Assembly: GCF_040436345.1 (NCBI RefSeq)
Contig: NC_133230.1
Location: 24,658,197-24,722,196, forward strand
Source of the DNA: Pagrus major
Lineage: Eukaryota > Chordata > Actinopteri > Spariformes > Sparidae
Length of the DNA: 64,000 nucleotides
Direction: 5' to 3'
This document shows positions 33,291 through 45,399 of this stretch, piece after piece (position 1 is the stretch's first letter; the number at the start of each line of letters is the position of its first letter). A model generated the notes under the pieces. That model searched no databases. It had not been told where the DNA came from and saw only the letters and a program-made list of their open reading frames with translations. The position numbers were made by a program, and so were the translations under genes.

Positions 33291-34560
33291 GTTGTTCTTC
33301 TTTGTGATGAGCCTTGCACTGGGCTGAGTTTATATACTGAGTTAGGTATCACTTCCTCAGAAATGAAGCAGTTCAGATCTAATCAAAAGTGCGTCTACTT
33401 AGCTCCCTTTCAAAATAAACTTTAGTCACTAACATTTCTGAGGTGGTTTGTCATAACTATAACTGGAAAAACAGGACAGAAACATAGGCATAAATTAAGC
33501 ACGTGTGACATGGTGATGTAGTGTGATGTCAAGAAGTCATGAATTTAAAGGTGGGGCTACTGATGAGGCCTTTCAGGCACTTTCTGTGGGAGAAAGGAGC
33601 TCCCGCTGGCACGGACTTTGGCTTTTTAACTTTTAAGAAATTTTACATGAATCATCTCAGCAACTATTGGATGGATTTTTGTATGATATTCACTTAAATG
33701 GGCACCTGAGTGAGAAGAATTCTGTACAACATGGAAAAAACCTCAGTATACATTGGCAGCAGCGCTACTTATAGGCACACATAAATATCACACAGTAAAT
33801 AGTAATCACAACAGTCTGAGACAATGATGAGCTGAATGGGGTGCCCAAACCTTTCCTCATGGAAGGCCTGAACTGAAACTTAATGTTGGACAAAGGGCCA
33901 AAAGCAAATATTTACTGCTTTGTTGAGATGAAAAAAAGGTATTGGGATAAGATACAGCTGTGAGGGGCACCAATGCTGAGGGTCAAAGGGCCTTAACCCA
34001 CTGTCTCCTTAACAGGAAGCTCCGCATCGAGTGGATGCAGCGGCTGTTGTTCATGTGGCCCGAAAGACTAATGAATGCTGAGTGGAAGAAATGTAATGAA
34101 GGAATGTTTGATTTGTACACTGACATCAATCTTTGGTCTGAGAGTGCTTCAATGTCCGTCACAATGGCAGACTCTGGGTGTCTGGAGGCATAGATGAGAT
34201 GAGCCTTGGAGAAATTCCAGACTCTGTTGGTGATACTGAGAGACGACAGGGACCGAGAGTCTGTAGCTCCTGTCTACGACTACACTCCTGTACACTGTAC
34301 TTTAAGTATTTGGTATATGGACTGTGCCCACTTGTGCAAGCTATGCAAAGATATTCTGTCGACATATTTGTGTATTAAGCTGATTTTGTCAAGAAAGAAA
34401 AGGACAACTGAGGCCCTTTCCAGTTGATTATTTTATTCATCACTGATTATTCCACATCAAGCTGCTGCACTTAAAAAATGTTAATGAGCTTGTGAACAAT
34501 TTAATTTACTCATTCAAGCCATCTAGTGGACATGATGAGGAATGGGAAAAAAAATATGTG
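33291..34560. repeat. Third copy of ISG12-A upstream block
   Basis: Matches 19.02-20.25 kb and 36.98-38.2 kb, with an internal replacement at about 33838-33960. Contains the WMQRLLFMW-type frame. No functional gene is recognised. Confidence 0.75.
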
Positions 34561-35090
34561 CAGATGACACACTGAACTGTCACAGCTTTTACAGATTTAC
34601 TGCGAAAAACATTTCAGCCATCTGACATGATGAAAGTGCTGTTTAGTAAGCAAACTGATATTATTTGGAATAAACTCCTACACTGGGCACAGGTAGAAAT
34701 ATTGTTCATTCATCTTCTTCCTTCAACCTAGTTGTCCCAGGGGAAAATTTGTCTTATAGCCAGGTTAAACATTACAAAATATTTAAAAAGGCTGACATGA
34801 ACACATCAAGTGACAACTGATACCCTGAAGTATGTTTAACCATCACTAAGAGGCTAAGACTCAGTGGTGGAGACTAATTCAAGTACTGCACTTAAGTACA
34901 ATTTTGAGATGTTAGTTCTTTACTTAAGTATTTCCACGTTTTGCTATACTTTATACATCTACTTCACAACCCTTCCAACCAAATATGGTACTTTTTTACT
35001 CTATTTCATTTATTTGATAAACCACATCTATACACCAATAATTACAATCCAATTATATAATAAATATATTATACTCTGAAAAAATGCCAG
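34561..35090. repeat. Spacer with fish TACTTAAGTA-type repeat
   Basis: At about 34863-35000 the sequence CAGTGGTGGAGACTAATTC followed by AAGTACTGCACTTAAGTAC is a full-orientation example of the repeat whose relative was inserted in exon 4 of the B-type ISG12 genes. Confidence 0.6.
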
Positions 35091-36136
35091 TGACAGTTAT
35101 TTCATGACACTTTTTAATTAGAGCAGGTCTAGACCCTACAGATTACTTTACAGAGACCCAACAATCCCCGTGAGCAAGCACTTGGTGACAGTGGTGAGGA
35201 AAATCAGCTTTTTAACAGAAAGAAACCAAGAAGCAGAAAGGATGAGCAAATTGTCTAATTCGTTTCTATGTACGTGTAAATGTCCCGACTTCTTTGGAAT
35301 TGGCATTGTGGGTTGCAACTTCCTTATGAGATTTTAAAGTCCAGAAATGGTTATGGATAAGCTGATAAACTGAATAGGTTACTTGATCTCAACAAATATC
35401 AGCAGTTTAGCACATTTGAAGTGACAGATTCAGCAGTTGCAGTTGCTTCTTTTTAGTTGACTATCTTTTGTTTTCTAGCCAGAACATAATCAGGTTATAC
35501 AGGAAATTAGAGACTGTGTTTAAATGTCATAAACCTGGCTGCTGTTATAAATAGATTGTCTAACCAACACCCAACCTTATTTTGGAAGCATTAATGACTC
35601 ATTTTAACATAGGGATTGTTTTTTACGGTGTGTGAACACAGACAATACATTAACTACAGGGAGATTAGCTCTGACCCTATTAGCTCTTTAACACCACAGA
35701 ACAAACGTGTAGTTGAGACCAGATATGGATAAAAGACCAGTTGTTGTGAAGAGGAAAAAGTCATTCAATTCAATAGAAAAAGTACATGTGACGTGAAAGT
35801 GAATGTGAAAGATGTTTAATTACAACACAATCAATCTATAAAACTATCCCTGTGTGAAACTTTGTAGCAGACTACATACGCAGTCCAGAAACATTACAAA
35901 AAAAACAGAATGCCTTCTCTCAAATATAATGGAACTGCATCACACTTGGCTTGGGTGCTCAAAGCGTCAAAAAAATACATTTGAGAAACTCTTTCCAGAA
36001 ATCATGACCTGCTTACACAAGATAATCCACAGACCTCATTGTGAACAGTTGCTCATAGTTATGACTCCTCAGCTGATGATCTACTGACTATTTAAACATG
36101 ACACAGTGAGCCAGCATCTTTCAGAGGCTTTAAAAG

Positions 36137-36142
36137 TTTATT
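36137..36142 (-). terminator. Poly(A) signal of ISG12-A2
   Basis: TTTATT on the plus strand, identical in context to A1. Confidence 0.65.
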
Positions 36143-36312
36143 GCATAAAAACATTTCAGACATTATTTTCAATTTCCTCCTTAATTTAGCAAAAAATGAT
36201 TTTCAAATCAAAACAAATCAATTTTACTTAAATAGCCCAAAATCCCAATCGCATTGCCTCAGTGGGCTTTACAATCTGTAAAGTGAACGACATCCTCTGT
36301 CCTTAGACCAGA

Positions 36313-36980
36313 TCAGATGAGGAGTGCAATCAGCCCTCCTGCTGCTGCTCCAGTGCCGCCCACAACTGCACTGACAGCTCCTGACAGTCCAGCTGCACCT
36401 ACAGAAACATTGCACAGGCTTTATATCAAGGTATGGAGCTACAGCAATGATCATCTCAGCATTCAGACACAAAGCTTAAAAAAGTCATTTAATACATCAA
36501 GGAATGAATTTTACCTGCTGCCTGCAAAACAGCCACTGTACTTCCTGCTGCCACTGCTCCTCCATTAGCCACTGCTGCAGCTGACATCATGCTGGCAGCA
36601 TAGGAGCCTGCTGCTATTCCAGCTGAGGTGAATCCTATGCCGGCCAGAACAAAAGGAGCCCCGACCACGGCACCTGCTGCACATTGTCAAAAGCATAGCA
36701 GAGGAAACTGTTACACCACTTCAAAATGGATCATGCTTGATATAACTTCAGTATGTAAATGGATTTTCTACTTTAAAGTGTGTTAAAAACAACTGGAAAC
36801 AACACAGATGATCCATGAAGGCTTTCCAAACACTTACTTGCTCCTGCTCCGATTAACGCAGCTGTCACTGAAACACAAGATGAAAACATTACAGCTCATT
36901 TGGTTTAGTTAAAGACAATTTGCTATGGTTACTACATTCATAGAGAAAGAGAAGGAACAGTGTTACTCACATAGCCCCAT
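36313..36980 (-). CDS. isg12: ISG12/IFI27-like protein, A-type copy 2
   Basis: Exons 36971-36980, 36838-36867, 36515-36676 and 36313-36398, an exact structural match to A1 at offset 17959, giving 95 residues. The visible coding difference is in exon 4, where AAVGG of A1 becomes AVVGG. Splice sites, start exon ATGGGGCTAT, TATA (about 37020) and poly(A) signal are all retained, so both A copies look usable. The core motifs ([19 protein letters not shown]-stop) mark it as ISG12. Near-identity including introns means that expression of A1 and A2 cannot be separated by short reads. Confidence 0.9.
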
Positions 36981-39018
36981 GTTGTTCTTCTTTGTGATGA
37001 GCCTTGCACTGGGCTGAGTTTATATACTGAGAGTTAGGTATCACTTCCTCAGAAATGAAGCAGTTTAAGATCTAATCAAAAGAGGGCGTCACTGAGTACT
37101 TAGCTCCCTTTCAAAATAAACTTTAGTCATTAACATTTCTGAGGTGGTTTGTCATAACTATAACTGGAAAAACAGGACAGAAACATAGGCAGAAATTAAG
37201 CATGTGTGACATGGTGACGTAGTGTGATGTCAAGAAGTCATGAATTTAAAGGTGGGGCTACTGATGAGGCCTTTCAGGCACTATCTGTGGGAGAGAGGAG
37301 CTCCCGCTGGCACGGACTTTGGCTTTTTAACTTTTAAGACATTTTACATGAATCATCTCAGCAACTATTGGATGGATTTTTGTATGATATTCACTTAAAT
37401 GGGCACCTGAGTGAGAAGAATTCTGTACAACATGGAAAAAACCTCAGTATACATTGGCAGCAGCGCTACTTATAGGCACACATAAATATCACACAGTAAA
37501 TAGTAATCACAACAGTCTGAGACAATGATGAGCTGAATGTATCACAATGCAAGGTGCAAAGATTAGACGTCTCGGAAGTAGAATTTAGTCCTTGTTGCAG
37601 CAGGAAGGCATCTTAAACCATGTTGTTGGACAACAAGCTGTAGTGCCTCCCAGAGGGCAAAAGCTGACACAAAAAGTGAGCAGGAAGGGATGGGTAAAAT
37701 ATCATTTTATAGGGACATCACTGCTGAGGGTCAAAGGGCCTGTCTCCTTCACAGGAAGCTCCAGATCCAGTGGATGCAGAGGCTGTTGTTCATGTGGCCC
37801 GAAAGATTAATGAATGCTGAGTGGGAGAAATGTAATGAAGGAATGTTTGATTTGTACACTGACATCAATCGTTAGTCTGAGAGGGCTTCAATGTCCGTCA
37901 CAATGGCAGACTCTGGGTGTCTGGAGGTACAGATGAGATGAGCCTTGGAGAAATTCCAGACTCCGTTGGTGATACTGAGAGACGACAGGGACCGAGAGTC
38001 AGTAGCTCCTGTCTACGACTACACTCCTGTACACTGTACTTTAAGTATTTGTATAACTGAGGCCCTTTCCAGTTTATTATTTTATTCATCATTGATTATT
38101 CCACATCAAGCTGCTGCACTTAAAAAATGTTAATGAGCTTGTGAACAATTTAATTTACTCATTCAGGCCATCTAGTGGACATGATGAGGAATGGAAGAAA
38201 AATATGTGCAGATGACACACTGAACTGTCACAGCTTTTACAGATTTATTGTATTTATTTACTGAAAAAATATTTTAAAAATTAGATTTTTAATTCATATA
38301 AGAAGTTCATCCATGCCAGTGACAGTTTTCTAAGTCAAGTTACATTTTACAGTCTTGTGGATTTCTGTTTGTTCCCCTTCACTCTTCTTGAAAGCTACAC
38401 TCTATCAAATTGGTCGATATTTACAGGTTGAAATCCAGGTCAGGTTTTGTTATAGTTCTATCTTCCTGAATACTTTGCAAGTTAGACAATACACTGTTTT
38501 GGGACCACCTTGCTGCCAGGTAGTAGACTCACATTGTTCAGTGAAACTGCAGGTAAGGGGCAAATTAAGATTAGCATGAGAAAAATCATTTGTTCAGCTT
38601 TTTTATTTATCCCCTTTTGTCTTTTTATTTGTTTTGGTTGCTTTTTGCTGTCATGAAGTCTCTTAAAAGGGAGAGTTCACCCCAAAATCAAAAATAGATA
38701 TTGTCCTCATACCTGCAATGCTATTTGTCCATCTAGATTGTTTTGGTGGAAATTGGGGAGTTTGGGAGGTATGGGTTATACAGATGTCTGCCTTCTCTCA
38801 AATATAATGGAACTACATCACACTTGGCTTGGGTGCTCAAAGCGTAAAAAAATAAAAAATAAAATACATTTGAAAAACTCTTTCCAGAAGTCATGACCCA
38901 CTTACGCAAGATAATCCTTGTTGTGAGCAGTTGCTCATAGATTTGACCCCTCAGCTGATGATCTCCCGACTATTTACACATGACACAGTGAGCCAGCATC
39001 TTTAAGCGGTTCTAAAAG
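36981..39018. other. Duplicated spacer between A2 and B3
   Basis: Copy of 19.02-21.06 kb, with the recurring WMQRLLFMW frame at about 37690-37875 and a partial TTAAAAGGGAGAGTTCACCC element from about 38663. No gene is supported. Confidence 0.55.
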
Positions 39019-39024
39019 TTTATT
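39019..39024 (-). terminator. Poly(A) signal of ISG12-B3
   Basis: TTTATT on the plus strand (AATAAA on the gene strand), conserved among the B copies. Confidence 0.6.
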
Positions 39025-39179
39025 GCATACAAACATTTCAGCTGTCTGACATGACAAAGTTGCTGGTTAGTATGTGAACTGACATTATTTTCAATTTCCT
39101 CCTTAATTTGGCAAAAAAATGACTGGCCTCAGATTTTACAATCTGTAAAGTTAACGACATCCTCTGTCACCGACCAGAT

Positions 39180-39337
39180 TCAGATGAGTGCAACCAGCCC
39201 TCCATTGTGCATAGTTAGTACTTTTACTTTAGGTACTTTACAGTACATTTTGAGCCCAATACTTTTGTACTTTTACTTGAATAAAAATGTATGCGTATGA
39301 CTTTGACTTGTGACAGTATTTCTACACTATAGAACTG
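39180..39337 (-). other. Stranded ancestral C-terminus plus inserted repeat, B3
   Basis: The gene strand at 39203-39180 reads G-G-L-V-A-L-I-stop, separated from the present stop codon by the same inserted repeat as in B1 and B2. Confidence 0.7.
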
Positions 39338-41337
39338 CTATTTAAGGACAAGATCTGACACCGTCAACATAGGCTCAGCAGCTGTGTCATCATCAGGTGG
39401 GTCATCTTTAGGTGGGTCATCTTCATCAGCTTTTGCTTTTGCTTTTCCCACAAAGAGACTAGTCAGCCACCCCAATGCTCCTCCAGTGCCAGCCACAGCT
39501 GTAGTGGCAGTTGCCGACAGACCAGCTGCACCTACAGCAAGATTACACTGGTTTAATATCAAGGTATGAAGCTACAGAAAAGCTGAGAAATAAAAAAAAA
39601 AATAACTAGGCTAAAAACTAGGACACTGGAACAATGTCCATTATTGTTGTCTGTAGTGTGCATGTCCTGTCATTTTATAGCTGCATGTATTGTGATTTGT
39701 TATGCGCGTCTGACAAACCTGTGAAGACGAAGGCAAATTTCCACATTATGGACAATAAAGATTATTATTGTTAAATGAATGAGTGGCACTATTATACGCA
39801 GTGGTGTCATCATAGTCTACCTAAACAATGGACTGTAACCAAAAGCTACAAATCTGTTATGACAAGTAGATGAAACGGCTTTTACCTGCTGACTGCAAGA
39901 CAGCCACAGCACTTCCAGCTGCCACTCCTCCTCCGTTAGCAATCGCTGCAGCCGACATCATTTTAGCAGCGATGGAGCCTGCTGCTATTCCAGCTGAGGT
40001 GAAACCTGCAGCGCCCAGAGCCAAAGGAGCCCCGACCACGGCAACTACTGCACATGGAAAAGAACAGAATCAGAGGAAACTTTTCTAAATCAAAGTGTGC
40101 TAATTTGTTGGGTCACTTTAAAATTGATCATGTATGATCTAAGTTTAACATAGAAATGTTTTTTTTTACATAAAAAAAAGTGCACTACTTCATTTTGGGG
40201 AAGAAATTATAATCAGCAGAGAAAGATCATCATTAATTGATTTTTTTTAAAATGCCTAAATAAACAAATTGTCTTCATTTCCTTGACTGAATAAACAAAC
40301 TGATGTTAAAAAGGACAACACAATTTCATACTGTTTTACTTTGTATTTGGCGGACCCTGCCACCTTTCTAGCTTCAAACAGTGTTCTGGAGACCTTATTG
40401 TCTTTTGTTCAGTTTGTTCAGTTATGGAAAAAAGAAATATTTCTGAGTTTGTATCATCACCTCAGTAATATTGTATATGTAATAATCTCCTATTTTTGTT
40501 TAAGAAGTTAATAGCAGGTAATTTCTTTAATGCATTTCCAAGAGACTTCCAACTGGTTTCTGCTTAACTTCCCCTCAGCAGGTCACTAAACTGAAGTAAG
40601 TTGTTGCAGCTTAATTTCCAACTTCTGAAAGTCAGTAAATTGAAGTACATTTCTTAACTATTTACATTCACTTCAGCAGATCAGTCCAGCTTTGAAACAT
40701 TTCTCCTAAATGTAAAATCTTTATATAGTTATCCACCATAAACTGCTAATTATGACAAATACAACTTAATAATCAGAATCAAGTGACTAACTTCCCATTT
40801 TAAAAGTTACATTCCTTAATTTCTTTTATACAACACAAATGAAGAACAGGCAAACTAAACAGAACAGCAGGATTGAGGAGACACAACAGACAAAGATTGA
40901 ACTAAAGACTGGACTTAAATACAAACTACACTAACGAGGGGATGAGGTGCAGGTGGAGTGTGGCGGAGAAACGCCGGTGAGTTTAAGAAATGGAGGAAAC
41001 AAAAGAACAGCAGGAAAAGAGAAGGTGTGGAGGTAAAGTCAGGCTGAAGAGGAGCACAGGAGGGAAACCGAACACCGGACAACACTGTGACACCTACATG
41101 CCATGACATTTCTGGACCTGTGATATGAAGTGTTACCAGCAAACACAGCTGATCCATTAAGACTTAACAAAGACTTACCTGCCCCTCCTGCAATGAGGGC
41201 AACTGTCCCTGAAACACAAGATCAAAATCTAAATCAACATTTACTGCTCATCTGGTTCATTTATTAGTAAAGTATAAGTACTTCCACAGAAATGTATCAG
41301 TATCATCACAAGACCAGCGTTACTCACCAGGCTTCAT
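39338..41337 (-). CDS. isg12: ISG12/IFI27-like protein, B-type copy 3
   Basis: Exons in transcript order are 41328-41337, 41179-41208, 39886-40047 and 39338-39531, with GT-AG borders and phase 1 introns, giving 131 residues. Start exon is ATGAAGCCTG. Exon 3 has the family core ([20 protein letters not shown]). Exon 4 has [12 protein letters not shown], then WLTSLFVG, then the B-type tail (KAKAKA, DEDDPPKDDPPDDD, ending SDLVLK). The tail differs from B1 and B2 in its acidic repeat. A TATA-like CTTTATATAG lies at 41376-41385, but the ISRE-like site is eroded (GAGAAATTAAACT). Intron 2 (1.1 kb) carries a truncated MITE shared with B2. Confidence 0.88.
40176..40480. mobile_element. MITE family 1, truncated copy in intron 2 of B3
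   Basis: Same insertion as 28064-28418. It starts at AAAGTGCACTACTTCATTTT but loses its right terminal repeat at about 40480, where the sequence jumps to TAATAATCTCC. Confidence 0.7.
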
Positions 41338-41375
41338 GTTGTTGTCTGTTCTGATCAGCTGTGAGCTGGGCCAGG

Positions 41376-41425
41376 CTTTATATAGCCGGCTGATGATTAA
41401 CTTTCATTTATTGAGAAATTAAACT
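41376..41425 (-). promoter_or_regulatory. TATA box and eroded ISRE-like site, B3
   Basis: CTTTATATAG at 41376-41385. GAGAAATTAAACT at 41413-41425 is the counterpart of the intact 13-mer of B2 and C with two changes in the second half-site. Confidence 0.5.
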
Positions 41426-41720
41426 AAACAATGTTTTTATCTGAACGAAAGGGGCCCCGCACCCTTTAAATAATCATAATGTCGTAGTCACTAAGTGCAC
41501 AGTCACTGCAGTTTTTCTCTGTATTACCAAGGTTACTATCACAGTATTTACTGTACTCATCAGAGTGCTGATTAGTAGGACAGGTAAACTGTGAAGGACT
41601 GGGCCATGAGTTAACAGACTCTGCAGTCTCTCCGCATGCTGAGTTCCATGCTATTAGTAAATATCTTTTCTCTTTGTGCACACATGATGGAATTAAAAGT
41701 TACATCGTATGAACAAGCCG

Positions 41721-42006
41721 TTAAAGGTGCATTATGTAGTTTTAGGTAAGAAACGTAAAAAATCTTCACTCTTGAGGACAACACAGTTTTATATTGTTTT
41801 ACTTTGTATTTGCAGAACCATTCTACATATTCTAGCTTTAGACAGCTCACTGAGGACCTTATTCCCCTCTGAGGACAGCTTGTTTATTCAATTCTGGGAA
41901 TGCTGTGTATTGAATAAATATTTCTGAGTTTGTATTATAAATTTACTAACATTGTAAGTGCTACTTTTCTGAATTTATTTTCTAAAACTATATAGTGCAC
42001 CTTTAA
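41721..42006. mobile_element. MITE family 1, copy d
   Basis: Complete copy with terminal repeats TTAAAGGTGCATTATGTAGT and ACTATATAGTGCACCTTTAA, just upstream of the ISG12-B3 promoter. Confidence 0.8.
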
Positions 42007-42163
42007 GAAAACATTACAGGTGTTGATGCAATTTGATCATTTTAATTTCACTGAAAAAAAGGCGACAAAAGAAGGGTGGGACTGAGTTTTTGTTTATTCA
42101 ATTAATCATTTCCTGTCAGGGCTTACTATGAAATTAGAATCAGAAATAGGTACCTTTTTTGAT

Positions 42164-42240
42164 CCACACACACACACACACATATATATATGTATATGTA
42201 TATGTATATATATATATATATACACAAATATATATATAAA
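42164..42240. repeat. Compound (CA)n/(TA)n microsatellite
   Basis: A CA tract followed by TATATG/TATA repeats. Confidence 0.92.
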
Positions 42241-42435
42241 TAAAAAAATAAATGATATAAAGATTTATGTTAGACATTGAAGAGCTTGATTTATAGTGTT
42301 GAAGGATCTGGTCAATTTAATTATATGAAAATGGATCAAGTGATTGTGTGCAAGCTACGTTTCACTCTACTCATTTCTAGGGTACATTATGGGGAATAGA
42401 CAACACACTGAACCAGTATCTGTCAGGTTTTACAG

Positions 42436-42441
42436 ATTTAT
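42436..42441 (-). terminator. Poly(A) signal of ISG12-C
   Basis: TTTATT (AATAAA on the gene strand) in the context TACAGATTTATTGCAGAAAAC, about 275 bases beyond the stop codon. Confidence 0.5.
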
Positions 42442-42713
42442 TGCAGAAAACATTTAAATACAAAATACATTTATGTATCATGATGCAAGGTGCAAGGATT
42501 GGAAGCTAAAAGGCAGAATGTTGCATCAGGAAAGAGTCTGATTTTAGACCAGGTTGTTTTGGTGGGAAAGGACCCATAGCGCCTCCCAGAGGGCAAAAGC
42601 TGAAACAGATAGTGAGCAGAGTGGAAGGGGTTGGATACAATATCTCATAACTTGCATTTGCCTCCTTCATTTAGCAAGATAATATCATAAAGTCATGTTG
42701 TTACTTCACATTG

Positions 42714-44124
42714 TCAGCGGAAGAAGCTGGCCAGATATCCCACTGCTGCTCCAGCGCCGGTCACAGCTGCAGTGGCAGCTCCTGACAGGCCAGCTGCACC
42801 TACAGCAACATTACACAGGGTTTATGTCAAGGTATGGAACTAAAGAGAAGCAGAGAGATCTTTGATGGCAAGACAGAAAGACCAAATGAAACAGTAACAC
42901 TACAATCACAGTATCACTAAATTGTACCTAAACACTATTTTTGCTGAATACTGAACAAATTACCCACATTAGCTTTTTTTTTTTTTTTTTTAAATCTCTA
43001 CTGTGACAAGCTTTACTTGTTTAAAAAGGGGCACCATTTAGTTTTGTAATGTAATATCTACAATATTGATGAGGTAATATTTATTTTTTCCATAACTGAA
43101 TAAACAAGCTGTTCTCAGAGGAAAATAAGGTCGCCAGAACACTGTTTGAAGCTAGAAAGGTGGCAGGGTCCGCCAAATATAGACAAAGTCTGTTTTATTT
43201 AGTTTGTTTAGAAATACAAAAATAAACAGTAAATGAAGCCCTTTCCCTACTGATTAAAATGATTGTTTTGTTCTTCAGATTTTGGAACAATAATCTGATG
43301 GAGGTTTGACGATAAGAAAAAGCAGCCGACTAAATTAGGACATGGTGGGACCTTTTTTCCCATTTATGATTAAGGAAGTCCTGTAGCTGAAGGGTTCCCT
43401 GGTAGCACACCTCGTAGTGTGTCTGTCCCATATACTGAGGTCGAGGCTCGAGGTTGCAATTTGCAATCCTGCAACTTCTTAAAATTATAGTTAATTATAA
43501 TTCAATAGTACAATGAGGACAGGATGTGACTGGCTAATCTTAGAAAGAAGATACAACACATTGCATCACACTCCACACATGACTTCCTTTTAATCATTGC
43601 TCAAGTAATGACCATTTGATTAATGATCATTTTTCAAACCCACCATAAAAACATCTATCCTGTATGATGTTTACCTGCTGACTGCAAAACAGCCACAGCA
43701 CTGCCTGCTGCCACCCCTCCTCCGTTAGCTACTGCAGCAGCAGACATCATTTTAGCAGCCACGGAGCCTGCTGCTACTCCAGCTGAAGTAAACCCTGCGA
43801 CCCCCAGAGCAACAGGAGCCCCGACCAGGGCAACTACTGCACATGGACGAGAACACGGCAGAGGAAACTTTAACGTTTGCATTTTATAGATGAAAATGCG
43901 TCACAATCCTTGACAAAGTTACTTACCTGCTCCCACCCCTGCTCCGATAGCGACAGCTGACACTGAAACACAACATGGACAACTGAAATCAACATTTACA
44001 GCTAATAACTGGTTTAACCAACACATTTGCTAAGGTTGCAATCATTATTACAGTTTTATGAGAAGAACACGCCAGTAAAAGTGGCAACGTCGTCAAAGGA
44101 ACAGCGATACTGACCGGGAGCCAT
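42714..44124 (-). CDS. isg12: ISG12/IFI27-like protein, C-type
   Basis: Exons in transcript order are 44115-44124, 43927-43962, 43675-43836 and 42714-42799, with GT-AG borders and all introns phase 1, giving 97 residues. Start exon ATGGCTCCCG has donor GTCAGT. The core reads GFTSAGVAAGSVAAKMMSAA and the end AAGLSGAATAAV to YLASFFR-stop. It has the short family ending, with neither the A-type GGLIALLI nor the B-type charged tail, so it is a diverged single-copy member at the edge of the array. Upstream, 46 bases from the ATG, is an intact GAGAAACGAAACT site. No TATA box is obvious. A 0.7-kb palindromic element begins about 130 bases upstream of the ATG. Confidence 0.9.
43021..43255. mobile_element. 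MITE family 1, degraded copy in intron 3 of ISG12-C
   Basis: Begins TTAAAAAGGGGCACCATTTA and carries the family interior in reverse (GAAGCTAGAAAGGTGGCAGG). The right end is degraded. Confidence 0.6.
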
Positions 44125-44169
44125 TTCTTCTGATGCGACAAAGAGCAATATGCAGCGATTTACTTTCTG

Positions 44170-44182
44170 GAGAAACGAAACT
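44170..44182 (-). promoter_or_regulatory. ISRE-like site of ISG12-C
   Basis: GAGAAACGAAACT, identical to the site before B2. It reads AGTTTCGTTTCTC on the gene strand, which fits the IRF core AANNGAAA on the other strand. Interferon control is inferred from the motif and from the family. Confidence 0.6.
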
Positions 44183-44251
44183 CTCGCAGACTTGACGTGA
44201 TGACGGTGAATACGTCACAGTACGTAGGTCAAAATGCGTTGGGCCGTTGCC

Positions 44252-44940
44252 GCAGTACGTTAGCGCGTCCGCCATATTGGATGTGGCAGGTCTGCCCATC
44301 AAACACAAGTTGAAGTGAACACTGTGGGTTTTCTGAATTAAAAGCTCCAACATTTACACGTTTTTATATTTATTTAAGTACTTATAGTCTGCAAATCAAT
44401 ATAAGACACTGCAACTGGCAGTGAGTCTGCTTTCTTTTCTTTTAGCAGTGAAGTGATGTACTCCATGACAGAAAATTATACACCTATTATATTGTATACG
44501 ATAACATTTTATGGTAACCCCCCCCCCCGCCCCCCCCCCCCCCCCCCAAACCCCAGTAAAGTTGCAGTAGGCTACTATTATAAATATGCACCATATATTA
44601 TGCAAGCCAGTTGTCCATATTTAGAGTTAATACAATACAATAAAATAAGTGTATAATTTGGTGTCATGGAGTATATCACTTCACTGCTAAAAGAAAAGAA
44701 AGTAGACTCACGGACAGTTGCAGTGTCTTATTTTGATTTGCATAATTTTTGTCTCAATGATTGTCATTATTAGTACTTAAATGAATATAAATCACTGAAT
44801 ATAAAAACAATTAATCAAAATTAGTTAAATGTCAATGCTTTTTATACAGAAAACCCACAGTTTTCACATCTACTAGTATTTGTTTACAGGGCAGACCTGC
44901 CACATCCAATATGGCGGCAACGTTGACGTACTGTCCAGTG
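44252..44940. mobile_element. Large palindromic element with YY1-like tips
   Basis: Left arm (44252 to about 44510) and right arm (about 44650 to 44940) are imperfect inverted repeats around a C-homopolymer (44519-44547). Matching parts include CCGCCATATTGGATGTGGCA against TGCCACATCCAATATGGCGG, and CAGTGAAGTGATGTACTCCA against TGGAGTATATCACTTCACTG. No transposase frame is seen. It lies immediately upstream of ISG12-C. Confidence 0.8.
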
Positions 44941-44949
44941 AGTCAATGC

Positions 44950-45190
44950 GGCGTCTACGTGTCTGGTGCCAGCTGTTCTGGCAATGTCCCTACACAAGCA
45001 AATTCTGGAGAGATGTATCCTGGTATATTGCTGATAACTTTGACTCTGAATTCTCTTTCTGTTGGAAATATGTACTGTTTGGTTTCCACGCTGAAAGAAT
45101 TATAAATAATCGTTTTGTTGATCATTTTAGGAAAGTACCATACAAAGCCAAATATAGCCACTCTAAACCTATAGTTATAGTTTTTTAAAA
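44950..45190 (+). mobile_element. LINE ORF2 3' remnant (first)
   Basis: The frame contains CQLFWQCPYTSKFWRDVSWY and later FSFCWKYVLFGFH, resembling the RT zinc-binding region of L1-like LINEs. The frame decays after about 45185. Confidence 0.6.
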
Positions 45191-45399
45191 GGAAACTACG
45201 CAGTACATTGAAGGCCGGAGGCTGACAGTAAAGTGTGGATGTATTTGTGAGTGGCAACACACTATCGGGAGTGTGTGAAGGCCTTAAAGACAGAGCAGAC
45301 ACACCATGGAGAGATCATTTTAAAGTTCAATCCAATGTAAATCCTGTATGGAGCGTTTTATAAACCATTATCAACCAAAAATACTGGTGATGTAAATGA

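Larger units (their letters stand above)
35091..40120. repeat. Segmental duplication AB, copy 2
   Basis: Second copy of 17.13-22.16 kb. It carries A2 and B3. To its right, unlike copy 1, the B gene continues into its own exons 2 and 1. Confidence 0.92.

Noticed and set aside
44453-44656. Frames with Pro-rich or Gly-rich runs
   Set aside because: They come from the C-homopolymer at the centre of the palindromic element.
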